DNA from: Ruegeria sp. R14_0
GTDB lineage: Bacteria > Pseudomonadota > Alphaproteobacteria > Rhodobacterales > Rhodobacteraceae
Length of the DNA: 64,000 bases
Assembly: GCF_017743975.1 (NCBI RefSeq)
Contig: NZ_JAGHRC010000008.1
Coordinates: 62,001-126,000 of the forward strand
Direction: 5' to 3'
The notes under the pieces are model-generated. The model worked only from the letters and a program-made list of their open reading frames with translations. It did not search any database and was not told the DNA's origin. Below, in pieces: positions 26,858 through 35,554 of this stretch. A program made the translations under genes and the position numbers. Numbering within the stretch: position 1 is the stretch's first letter; each line of letters starts with the position of its first letter.

Positions 26858-27775
26858 CTAAGGAGCCGTGATTGGCGGTGGTTTTCTTCGCTTACCCGAA
26901 AGCGCATTGCCCGCAATGGCCGCGAGCAGAACAGCACCGCCGATCAACGTATTCGCACTCGCGGTTTCCCCGAGGAACAGCCAGACCCAGAGCGGGCCGA
27001 GCAAGACTTCGGCAAGGGACAACAGGGCGAGTTCTGCCGCGGGGAGGCTATGCGAGCCCAGTGTGTAGAGGATCAGGCCAGCCCCGACTTGGAACACGCC
27101 CATGCCCATGGCGATGCCCCCGTCATTGAGGCTCAGAACCAGCGGGAGGCCAAGGCCAAGGCATATCGCCAAGGTGATGGCGATCGCGAAGAGACCCGAA
27201 AGAAAGACCGCTGGCAGCATCTCACCGGTTCGCCCCCATCGCAGGGCCACGGTGAAGACCGCGAAGCCAAAGGCCGATCCAAGTGCGGCAAGGCTGCCTT
27301 TCAGGGCGACGCCTCCCGACTTGTCGGCGACCATGATCCCGATCCCGCCGATTGCGACGGCAATCGCTATCCAGGTTGCGGCGCGGACAGGTTCTCGTAG
27401 CACGATCCATCCGAGCACAGCGGCCATAAACGGTGCGGTCGCAAACAGTAGCATGGCGTTCGCGACCGAGGTGTTCTGGATCGCGTAGATGCCGCCGGAA
27501 TAGGCCGCGACCAGTGAGAGCCCCGCAATTACGGCAGGGGCGCCGATGCGGCGGATCTGAACAAATGGGCTTTCGCCAGACCGCACGCGGATAAGCACGT
27601 AGAGAAACAGCGACAGGCTGATCGACCGGTAGAGCAGTATCTGCCACACGACGGCGTCTTCGATCAGGCGAATACCGAGGCCGACCGTCGACCACAGCAC
27701 ACCCGCCGCAAATACGAAGAGCACACCGTATTTGTGGGCATCCGCAGTGGAAGGGGCTGTGGTGATCGATGTCAT
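26858..27775 (-). CDS. EamA/DMT-family transporter
   Basis: A 305-residue protein with ten predicted TM helices in two EamA repeats. The first has VLWSTVGLGIRLIEDAVVWQ and the conserved YRSISLSLFLY. The second begins at GSLAALGSAFGFAVFTVALR and ends with LAEVLLGPLWVWLFLGETAS, a classic EamA signature. Such carriers export metabolites or amino acids; the substrate cannot be predicted. It sits alone between two defence operons, divergent from the methyltransferase gene, and looks like passenger cargo. Confidence 0.88.
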   Translation of the reverse strand: MTSITTAPSTADAHKYGVLFVFAAGVLWSTVGLGIRLIEDAVVWQILLYRSISLSLFLYVLIRVRSGESPFVQIRRIGAPAVIAGLSLVAAYSGGIYAIQNTSVANAMLLFATAPFMAAVLGWIVLREPVRAATWIAIAVAIGGIGIMVADKSGGVALKGSLAALGSAFGFAVFTVALRWGRTGEMLPAVFLSGLFAIAITLAICLGLGLPLVLSLNDGGIAMGMGVFQVGAGLILYTLGSHSLPAAELALLSLAEVLLGPLWVWLFLGETASANTLIGGAVLLAAIAGNALSGKRRKPPPITAP

Positions 27776-28043
27776 GTCTGGCCGATTAAAGATGTCACTT
27801 TCTTCAGCTTAGCCTCAGGTCCGGGGTGCCGATCATTCATTTGCGACATTGTCGATGGTTGCTGCACAATGCTGCGCTGGACCAAAATCGCCAGTGATTT
27901 CCGATTGGCTCAAATGGCTGCGTAGTATCAACGCACGTTTTTTCATTGGCGAAAGCCGAATTGGGCTGTCAGAGGCGTCGGTCACTATCGTCATCGCTCC
28001 AAAATTTCTGTAGCATTCGTATGAGTTTACCGACGGACCCTAA

Positions 28044-30749
28044 ATGAACCCGACAGAAATCGCAGACGCCCTGGAAGAAATCGCCGCTCGCCCGTTCGAC
28101 GGCGGCGAGTTCGCGTTTGCGTTCGCTGCCGCCATGGGAAGTCCGCAAGCCACGGTTTCAAAGCTCCGCAGTGGGACAATCAACAAATCGAAAGTGCCCG
28201 GCGCGGTCCTGATGAACCGTAAGTTCTATGCTATCGTGACTGACCCTGGTGCCGTGGACCAGGGCCTGTCGATGATCCGGTCGGACAAGAAGACCACCAC
28301 CCACAAACCGGCGATCCTTCTGGCAACCGACGGTGTTGACCTGTCCGCCGAACATGTCGCTTCGGGCGACAGCTTGCACATCAAGTTCGCGGACCTGCAT
28401 CACAACTTCGGGTTCTTCCTGCCAGCGGCTGGCATGTCGCGCTACAAAGCGGCGGAGGAAAATGAAGTCGACGTCAAAGCGGCCGGGCGACTGGCCAAAC
28501 TCTATGATGCGCTTCTCAAGAAGAACCCGGACTGGAAGACACCGGAACGGCGGCATGACCTGAACCAGCTGATGACTCGGCTGATCTTCTGCATGTTCGC
28601 AGAAGACGTGGGCATCTTCGAAAACAACCTGTTCTCGCGCCTCATCTTCACCCATGCGGGCGACAAGGGTGAAGAGGCGCAGTCCTGCATCGCTTCGGCC
28701 TTTGCCGCGATGAACCTCCCCGACGGCCAGCGTCAGGACCTTCCGGCTTGGGCTGACGCCTTTCCCTTTGTGAACGGCGGGCTTTTCGCCGATGCGCTGG
28801 ATGTGCCAAAATTCGACCGTGGGGCCTATCGCTACCTTCAGGACGCCTGCCAGCTCGATTGGCAAGAGATCAACCCCGACATCTTCGGGTCCATGATCCA
28901 GTCGGTCGCCGATCCGGACAAACGGTCCGAGCTGGGGATGCACTACACCTCGGTGCCAAATATCCTCAAGGTGCTGGGGCCGCTGTTCCTTGATGATCTG
29001 GATGAGCAGATCGAGAAGGCCGGCGATAGCCGCAAGGGGCTGGCGCGCGTTCTTAAACGGATAGAGGGAATCCGGGTGTTCGACCCGGCCTGCGGATCGG
29101 GCAACTTCCTCGTCGTTGCCTATCGGGAGCTTCGTGCCCGGGAGATGCGCGTGCTGGAGCATCTGGCGCAGCTGGATGGCGGGGCTTCTGCACAGATGTT
29201 CTCAGGTGTGCGGCTGGCGAATTTCTACGGCATCGAGATCACGGATTTTGCGGCGGAGACGGCCAAGCTGGCGCTGTTCATCGCCGAGTATCAGGCCAAT
29301 GCGCGCTTCGGCGAGATGTTCGGAAACACCGCCCCGGCTTTGCCCCTGCGAGATGGCGGGAACATCGTTTGCGACAATGCACTGCGATTGGATTGGGAGG
29401 CAGTCTGTCCGCCGCCTGGGGCGAATGAAGAGGTTTTCATTGCGGGCAACCCACCCTTCTTGGGCGGCCGGAACATGACCACTCAACAGAAGAACGACAC
29501 TATTGCCGTTTTCGAGGAAGTTCCGGGTACCCAAAAGGCCTTGGACATGGTCGCGGCGTGGTACTTCAAAGCTGCCAACTACATTCGCGGAAAGAGATCT
29601 GCAGCAGCGCTGGTCGCAACAAACTCCATTTGTCAGGGCGCCTCGGTGCCAACGCTTTGGCCACACATTCTGGAAGACGGAATCCAAATCGGCTTTGCGC
29701 ATCGAACTTTCAAATGGAAAAACAACGCATCTGCCAATGCAGCAGTAATGTGCGTGATTGTTGGTCTGCGAAACCAGACCTCCGCGAAAAAGATAGTCTT
29801 CGATGATACCACCGGCATCGAAGCCACCAATATCAATGCCTACCTCCTCAACGCGTCCGATGCATTTGTTACAGCCGAGCGGGCCTCATTATTCGGTCTG
29901 CCAGAGATGCTTTTTGGGAACATGCCAAGAGATGGTGGCCATCTGGTGCTAGGGGTCGAAGAGAAGTCAGCCCTCGAAGTCGCTGGCTTTGGGCGGTTTG
30001 TGAAGAGATACTTGGGATCAGAAGAACTTATAAAAGGTAAGGACCGATGGTGCCTTTGGATCGCAGACGAAGAAGTAGCTGAAGCGACCGCCTCTCCGTT
30101 CATCAAGCAGCGCCTAGAAGCTGTTGCCGAAAATAGACGTCAAAGCCCAGCTGAGTCCACGCAAGCATTTGCCGAGCGAGCGCATCGCTTTGTCCAGATA
30201 CAAGGCACAGCGCGAGAGTCCGCATTGCTCATCCCACGGGTCAGTTCCGAACGACGCCCGTACCTTCCTGTCGACCGTGTGGGGGCGGAAGTTATCGCTT
30301 CGGACCTAAATTTTGCTTTGTACGATGCCCCCGAATGGTGCCTCGCCCTCATCGCTTCGCGTCTTCATCTGGTCTGGATCGGCACGGTCTGCGGCAAGCT
30401 CAAATCGGATTTCCGCTATTCCAACACGCTTGGCTGGAACACCTTCCCCGTGCCTCGCTTCACCGAGGATCAGCTGGAAACACTGAACGCGTCTGCACGA
30501 GCAATCCTCAAGACGCGCTACATGCACCACCCCAAGACCATCGCGCAGTTATACGACCCCGACGAGATGCCGGACGACTTGCGCGAGGTGCACCGCCAGA
30601 ATGACGAATTGCTCGAAACGATGTATATCGGGCGTCCGTTCCGCAACGATACCGAGCGGCTTGAGCGGTTGTTCAAGCTCTATGCTGCCCGGATCGAGAA
30701 GCTGAAGAAGGAAGAGGCCCCCAGAAGAATGGTTAAGAGTAATGGTTGA
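28044..30749 (+). CDS. Large N6-adenine DNA methyltransferase (MmeI/YeeA-like)
   Basis: A 901-residue protein. The order of regions resembles MmeI-like enzymes. Residues 1-130 are an N-terminal domain without a visible PD-ExK nuclease motif. A helical spacer (about 140-330, RRHDLNQLMTRLIFCMFAED) comes before the methylase, with SAM motif VFDPACGSGNF (345-355) and catalytic NPPF (469-472). A target-recognition domain (about 600-780) and a C-terminal SDFRYSNTLGWNTFPVP region complete it. It probably methylates one DNA strand at a specific site to mark self DNA. It overlaps the helicase gene by ATGGTTGA, so the three genes are one operon. Confidence 0.82.
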   Translation: MNPTEIADALEEIAARPFDGGEFAFAFAAAMGSPQATVSKLRSGTINKSKVPGAVLMNRKFYAIVTDPGAVDQGLSMIRSDKKTTTHKPAILLATDGVDLSAEHVASGDSLHIKFADLHHNFGFFLPAAGMSRYKAAEENEVDVKAAGRLAKLYDALLKKNPDWKTPERRHDLNQLMTRLIFCMFAEDVGIFENNLFSRLIFTHAGDKGEEAQSCIASAFAAMNLPDGQRQDLPAWADAFPFVNGGLFADALDVPKFDRGAYRYLQDACQLDWQEINPDIFGSMIQSVADPDKRSELGMHYTSVPNILKVLGPLFLDDLDEQIEKAGDSRKGLARVLKRIEGIRVFDPACGSGNFLVVAYRELRAREMRVLEHLAQLDGGASAQMFSGVRLANFYGIEITDFAAETAKLALFIAEYQANARFGEMFGNTAPALPLRDGGNIVCDNALRLDWEAVCPPPGANEEVFIAGNPPFLGGRNMTTQQKNDTIAVFEEVPGTQKALDMVAAWYFKAANYIRGKRSAAALVATNSICQGASVPTLWPHILEDGIQIGFAHRTFKWKNNASANAAVMCVIVGLRNQTSAKKIVFDDTTGIEATNINAYLLNASDAFVTAERASLFGLPEMLFGNMPRDGGHLVLGVEEKSALEVAGFGRFVKRYLGSEELIKGKDRWCLWIADEEVAEATASPFIKQRLEAVAENRRQSPAESTQAFAERAHRFVQIQGTARESALLIPRVSSERRPYLPVDRVGAEVIASDLNFALYDAPEWCLALIASRLHLVWIGTVCGKLKSDFRYSNTLGWNTFPVPRFTEDQLETLNASARAILKTRYMHHPKTIAQLYDPDEMPDDLREVHRQNDELLETMYIGRPFRNDTERLERLFKLYAARIEKLKKEEAPRRMVKSNG

Positions 30750-32802
30750 TCTTGTGCGTATGACCTATGGCCATTCCGGCGCGGATTCCAAGACGAACAG
30801 CCTCGGCCAGCGCCCGATGCAGGCCCGCGTCTACGAGGCGCGCGCCGCACAGTTTCTGCTGTTGAAGGCGCCACCGGCGGCGGGCAAGTCCCGTGCCTTG
30901 ATGTTTCTAGCGCTCGACAAGCTGGAAAACCAGGGCGTGAAGAAAGTGGTCGTGGCGGTGCCTGAAACCTCTATCGGCAGTTCATTCCGTTCGACCGACC
31001 TCACCTCGCACGGGTTCTGGGCCGATTGGGACGTGGACCCGCAATGGAACCTTTGCCTATCGGGTGAAGACGGCATGGCGAAGTCTCAGAAGGTGAAAGC
31101 GTTCGAAGCCTTCATGGACAGCGATGCCCGTGTGATCGTCTGCACTCACGCGACGTTCCGCTTTGCTTTCGACGCGATCGAGAAGGCTCGCGGGGTGGAG
31201 GCGTTCGACGATTTCCTGATCGCGGTCGACGAGTTCCATCACGTAGCGGCGGCGGATGATAACCGTCTAGGCGAGATCCTCCGCAAGCTGCTGGCCCGAG
31301 AGAAAGCGCACATGATGGCGATGACCGGGTCCTATTTCCGGGGCGACAGCGTGCCGGTCCTGCGCCCCGAGGATGAGGCGCGGTTCAAGTCCATCACCTA
31401 CAGCTACTATGAGCAGCTTGAGGGATACGAGCACCTGAAGTCACTTGGGATTTCTTATGCGTTCTATCGGGGGCGGTACATCTCGGCGATCCCCGATGTC
31501 CTCGACACCGACCGCAAGACGATAGTCCACATCCCGCATCGCGGGTCTGCTGAGGCGTTCGGCGAAAAGCACGATGAGGTCGGGCTGATCATGGGCGCGA
31601 TCGGTGAGCACGTCGGCCGCGATCCGGGCACCGGGTTCGATCTGGTCAAACGCGCCTCGGACGGCAGGGTTTTGAAAATCGCCGACCTGGTGGATGACGG
31701 CGACGGACGCGACGGCATCAAGGCCGCGTTGCAGGCAGAGGCGAAGGGTCCTGATGGCAAGCGGGACGACGCGGCGGATAGGGCCAAGGTCGATATCATC
31801 ATCGCGCTTGGAATGGCCAAGGAGGGGTTCGACTGGCCGTGGTGCGAACATGCGCTGACCATCGGCTATCGGAATTCGTTGACGGAGATCGTCCAGATCA
31901 TCGGTCGGGCGACTCGCGATGCACCTGGCAAGCCCCACGCCCAGTTCACCAACCTGGTCGCTGAGCCCGGTGTGGAAACAACAGTCGTCGCTGACGCGGT
32001 CAACGACATGCTCAAGGCAATTTCGGGTGCGATGCTGATGGAGCAGGTGCTGGCGCCCAACTTCAAATTCTATCGCCGAGAAGACGGGGATATCCGCGCG
32101 CCCGTCGAGACAACGAACGACGGCACTGTGCATATCGGGATCAAGGGCTTGATGGAGCCGCCTACGGCCCGCGCCCGTGCGATTGTCGAAAACGACATGA
32201 ACGAACTCGTGGCCAAGGCTTGCCAAGCCATGGACCGGCGCGTTGTCGCGGATGATGTGGCCCCGGAAGTCGCTACTCAGATGGTGCTGACGGATATCAT
32301 CGAGACAACCTACGAAAACCTGTCCGATGACGAAACGGAATCCGTGCGCCAGGACCTCGCAGCGCGGATGAACCTGATCGGCATGGCGAAACGCGCATCG
32401 CAAGAAGGCGGGTTTGCTGAAGAGGGCGAGGAGTACGACGCTGAGCCGTCGGAAAACCTGTCGCTGATGAACATGGTGAAACGGTTCGTGAACGTGCGCG
32501 AACTGGATATCGACCTGATCGACAGCGTGAACCCGTTTAAGGAAGGTTTCGACGTCGCCTCGCGTGCCTTCGACACGCCACTCTTGAAGACGATCCAGGA
32601 CGCGATGATTTCACAGCGCATCCAGATGACCGAAAAAGAAGCTCTGACGCTGTGGCCGCGCATCAAGCGGTTTCGGGCGCAGGAAGGCCGCGAACCCAAC
32701 CCGCATTCGGCCGATCCATTGGAGAAGCGCCTTGCGGAGGCTCACGCATACATCAAGACGAAAAAGGCCGAACGCCAGCGAGCGGCTCAGTCGGGAACCT
32801 GA
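30742..32802 (+). CDS. DEAD/DEAH-type helicase of methyltransferase operon
   Basis: A 686-residue SF2 ATPase. Walker A is KAPPAAGKSRAL (42-53), motif II DEFHH (163-167), motif III-like AMTGSYFRG, a helicase-C segment DIIIALGMAKEGFDWPW and motif VI QIIGRATRDAPGK. The last 200 residues are charged and helical, perhaps for partner binding. In restriction-like systems such a motor translocates DNA to deliver it to a nuclease. It starts inside the methyltransferase stop and ends 5 nt before the GIY-YIG gene, implying fixed stoichiometry of the three products. Confidence 0.82.
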   Translation: MVDLVRMTYGHSGADSKTNSLGQRPMQARVYEARAAQFLLLKAPPAAGKSRALMFLALDKLENQGVKKVVVAVPETSIGSSFRSTDLTSHGFWADWDVDPQWNLCLSGEDGMAKSQKVKAFEAFMDSDARVIVCTHATFRFAFDAIEKARGVEAFDDFLIAVDEFHHVAAADDNRLGEILRKLLAREKAHMMAMTGSYFRGDSVPVLRPEDEARFKSITYSYYEQLEGYEHLKSLGISYAFYRGRYISAIPDVLDTDRKTIVHIPHRGSAEAFGEKHDEVGLIMGAIGEHVGRDPGTGFDLVKRASDGRVLKIADLVDDGDGRDGIKAALQAEAKGPDGKRDDAADRAKVDIIIALGMAKEGFDWPWCEHALTIGYRNSLTEIVQIIGRATRDAPGKPHAQFTNLVAEPGVETTVVADAVNDMLKAISGAMLMEQVLAPNFKFYRREDGDIRAPVETTNDGTVHIGIKGLMEPPTARARAIVENDMNELVAKACQAMDRRVVADDVAPEVATQMVLTDIIETTYENLSDDETESVRQDLAARMNLIGMAKRASQEGGFAEEGEEYDAEPSENLSLMNMVKRFVNVRELDIDLIDSVNPFKEGFDVASRAFDTPLLKTIQDAMISQRIQMTEKEALTLWPRIKRFRAQEGREPNPHSADPLEKRLAEAHAYIKTKKAERQRAAQSGT

Positions 32803-32807
32803 GCCCT

Positions 32808-34073
32808 ATGCCGCGCTATCGATCCCTCGATGAAATCTTCGACGAGCCGGATGAGTTCGGGCTGCTCGAAATCCAGGAGCGGAACCGCGGCGCGGCGGCA
32901 ACGCCAGACGCCCGCAATGCCGAGATCGTCTCGCAGGTGAATGCTTTTTACGAGTCGAATGGCCACATTCCGGACGACAACAGCCTGGACCTCGAAGAGA
33001 TGAAACTCGGGACGATCTGGCGATCGATCCGGACCAGTCCAACGGCTGCGATGATGGAGGCAGACCGGAACCGGCTTCTTGGGCATGGTCATCCAGTGGC
33101 GCCTACTGCGAGCAATGCCGAAACGGAGTCTCCGGCTGTGCCTGAGCCCGATTGGCGCGAAGACGTTTCCGACGAGGAAGTTCCGGCAAGCCTTGACGAC
33201 ATCTTCGGCGATGATGACCTCGACGTGCATGACGCGCTTCTCAACATCCGTAATGTGACGCCAGCTTCAGAACGCCAGTTGCCTGACCACCGGGCCGACA
33301 TGTTCCCGTGTCCGGATTTCGAACACTTCGAAGGCGGCTTTGCCGAGATGCAGTCGAAGCTCGAGTCCGGAGATCGAAAGGTTCTCCCGGTTCAGGACAA
33401 TGTTGAGATCACGGTCTACGAAGGCGACTTCTTCATCCATCGCGGCCTTTTGGTCTATGTCGCCGAAAAAACGGAACTTTCGCGCAGGAGCGGTAAGCCA
33501 GATCACCGTTTACGGATCATCTTTTCCAATGGCATGGAGAACGATCCTCTGTCGTCGTCATTCCGCAAAGCGCTTGCAGCAGACAATACCGCACGGATCG
33601 TCGAAAGAGCCGGGTTTGGGCGGCTCGATCCGGAATGGGATCAGGATAGCATGGCGGTCACCGGCACAGTGTATGTGGCGCGAAGCCTGTCCAGAGACCC
33701 GGAAATCGTAGAAATATCAAAGATCCTGCACAAGGTCGGTGTGACCAGTCAGGATGTCCGGCGGCGTATCGCTGATGCGAAGAACGATCCAACTTTCCTG
33801 CTCGCGCCCGTCGAAATTGTTGCGACCTACGAGCTGCATAATCTGGAGCGCATGAAGGTCGAGGATCTCTTGCATCGCTTTTTTGACGCGGCGCGGCCGC
33901 AGGGTCTTGTGATCACCGACCGGTTCGGCAAGGCGGTCCATCCTCGAGAATGGTTCTACGTGCTCCCTGAGCATGTCAGCCAAGCAGTTCAGCTCATTCA
34001 AGAACGCAGGTTGCATGAGTACAGATACGACAGCCAAAGCCAGTTGATCGTCAAGGTAGAGCCGGGCAATTAG
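32808..34073 (+). CDS. GIY-YIG (T5orf172-type) nuclease, operon partner
   Basis: A 421-residue protein. The N-terminal 160 residues are acidic and contain two copies of a SLD(E/D)IF motif (6-11, SLDEIF; 128-133, SLDDIF), which may dock onto a partner. The C-terminal 140 residues form a GIY-YIG nuclease: GTVYVARS (286-293), the HKVGVTSQDVRRRI block with Lys309 and Arg318, Glu352 in MKVEDLLHRFF as probable metal ligand, and HPREWFYV. It would supply the cutting activity that the methyltransferase lacks. The ATG at 32808 follows GGAACC-type sequence 5 nt after the helicase stop. Confidence 0.78.
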   Translation: MPRYRSLDEIFDEPDEFGLLEIQERNRGAAATPDARNAEIVSQVNAFYESNGHIPDDNSLDLEEMKLGTIWRSIRTSPTAAMMEADRNRLLGHGHPVAPTASNAETESPAVPEPDWREDVSDEEVPASLDDIFGDDDLDVHDALLNIRNVTPASERQLPDHRADMFPCPDFEHFEGGFAEMQSKLESGDRKVLPVQDNVEITVYEGDFFIHRGLLVYVAEKTELSRRSGKPDHRLRIIFSNGMENDPLSSSFRKALAADNTARIVERAGFGRLDPEWDQDSMAVTGTVYVARSLSRDPEIVEISKILHKVGVTSQDVRRRIADAKNDPTFLLAPVEIVATYELHNLERMKVEDLLHRFFDAARPQGLVITDRFGKAVHPREWFYVLPEHVSQAVQLIQERRLHEYRYDSQSQLIVKVEPGN

Positions 34074-34126
34074 ACGTGCTTTTCTACTGAAACCAGTTCG
34101 TTCGGGGTAGGGCCCATGATCCCGGC

Positions 34127-35524
34127 TCAGAAGAAGGTGACCTCCCGCAGACCTTGAAACGCGCCTTCTCTAAACGCGCCCGTTTTATGCAGCCGCGGGA
34201 AATCTGGAAGCCTGTCTAGCTCGACTAACGGAAGCAAAATGTCAGCGCTGAACCATGGCATTTTCGCGGACCTACTTTCGTCATACATCTTCGAAAGTGC
34301 CCTTCCGACGGCATAGGCTCCGGCCAAGTCAATTTTGGAAACGCGTGTTCGACTCCCAGAGAGCAGGCTCCCAGTTGTCGATTTGCCGCCGACATTGAAA
34401 TAGATCAGGTCATGGCCCCAACCGAGGCGTATGATATGTGTCCGGTCGGACCGTTGGATTGAAACTCCCGGATATAGGTCCCTGACCCAAACCCTATGTT
34501 CATCGCACCAGTCGAGGGCTTCCTTCAACATCGCTACGCCGCCGAGGTCTTTCTTCCAGATCGGACATAGGTGCTGAAACCCGGCGAATTTGCCCCGCTT
34601 CTCACTTCTGATGTCATTGGCAACGAAAGCGCCTTTGCGTGTCACCTTTGGAGACCACATTCGTTCTTCGAGCGTGGCTGCGTCCTCCAAACCTATGCGC
34701 ATGTCATCAATCGCAACTTTGGTATCCGCAGAAATGGCTCTGTGTCGTGCTTCAAGCAGTGTGATGGGCGGTAGCGGTTTCCTCGGGTGTTGGTCGAGGA
34801 TCGAAGGCCCATTGGGTCGAACGATATCGTCAGGTACATCAACTGGTCTGTCCGTTTTCACGTCGTGGTCGACCAGCCAGCGGTACGATGTCCCGAGGTC
34901 CATAGGATCATCATTCATGAGCGAAAGATGTGGCAGACCCTTTTTGAGGAACGCCATGATCTCGCGCGTATCCTGACGTTCCGCCCCCATGAGACGTCCG
35001 TGAAAGGATTGGCGGTCTGACTTGCTCTGACGGGCTTTCAGTGTGTTTTCGATGCGCTCACGTTCGATATCGCTTAGCTGGCGTCGCACATACGCAATCG
35101 AAACATCTACGTCCCCGTAGTCGTCACGGTCCCCGAGCGCGCTGCCGAACAGCTTCAACGTGATACGCTGCAGGCGGTTCGGATCGCTGTTGATGACCTT
35201 GGCCCGAGCAAGCAGTTCAGAAATGATGGTTTGAACCTTATCGAGCCCGATACGCTTTCGCTTGGGTTCCATTGCCAGGCGAGTTCCGTTCGGTGTTAGC
35301 TGCCAATAAAACAAACCGTCAAGGATGTCGGCAGGCTCCAAGTATCCAGCCTCGGCCATCTGGCGCAAGACGCGGTTGGCGTGATGTGCATCGCAATCCA
35401 GAACACTTATTGCCTCTTCAAGCCCGACAGATCTTCCATTCACTGCTGAGCGCAGGACTGCTTGAACCCGCTCTAGTGGTACCGTTTTTACTGGTGAATG
35501 TTTATGGGACCGCCGTTCATCCAT
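34127..35524 (-). CDS. Winged-helix plus nucleotidyltransferase-like fusion protein
   Basis: A 465-residue protein of no recognised named family. Residues 15-90 form a winged helix (LERVQAVLRSAVNGRSVGLE, then VLRQMAEAGYLE and YWQLTPNGTRLAM). Residues about 95-160 carry a polymerase-beta-like nucleotidyltransferase signature: GSALGDRDDYGDVDVSI with GS at 127-128 and D138-x-D140. The remaining 300 residues are unassigned, with LGWGHDLIYFNVGGKSTTG and a final PLVELDRLPDFPRLHKTG. The plan recalls AbiE (HTH regulator plus nucleotidyltransferase toxin) fused in one chain. It lies 30 nt behind virB6 on the same strand, so it may be expressed with the transfer genes. Confidence 0.55.
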   Translation of the reverse strand: MDERRSHKHSPVKTVPLERVQAVLRSAVNGRSVGLEEAISVLDCDAHHANRVLRQMAEAGYLEPADILDGLFYWQLTPNGTRLAMEPKRKRIGLDKVQTIISELLARAKVINSDPNRLQRITLKLFGSALGDRDDYGDVDVSIAYVRRQLSDIERERIENTLKARQSKSDRQSFHGRLMGAERQDTREIMAFLKKGLPHLSLMNDDPMDLGTSYRWLVDHDVKTDRPVDVPDDIVRPNGPSILDQHPRKPLPPITLLEARHRAISADTKVAIDDMRIGLEDAATLEERMWSPKVTRKGAFVANDIRSEKRGKFAGFQHLCPIWKKDLGGVAMLKEALDWCDEHRVWVRDLYPGVSIQRSDRTHIIRLGWGHDLIYFNVGGKSTTGSLLSGSRTRVSKIDLAGAYAVGRALSKMYDESRSAKMPWFSADILLPLVELDRLPDFPRLHKTGAFREGAFQGLREVTFF

Positions 35525-35554
35525 GGCTCAGTAGCCTTGCAAAACAAAACTTCA

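Noticed and set aside
28044..34073. DISARM, BREX or Druantia as a name for the methyltransferase operon
   Set aside because: No DUF1998 (drmB), PLD nuclease, PglZ phosphatase or other diagnostic partner is present; only methylase, helicase and GIY-YIG genes are seen.
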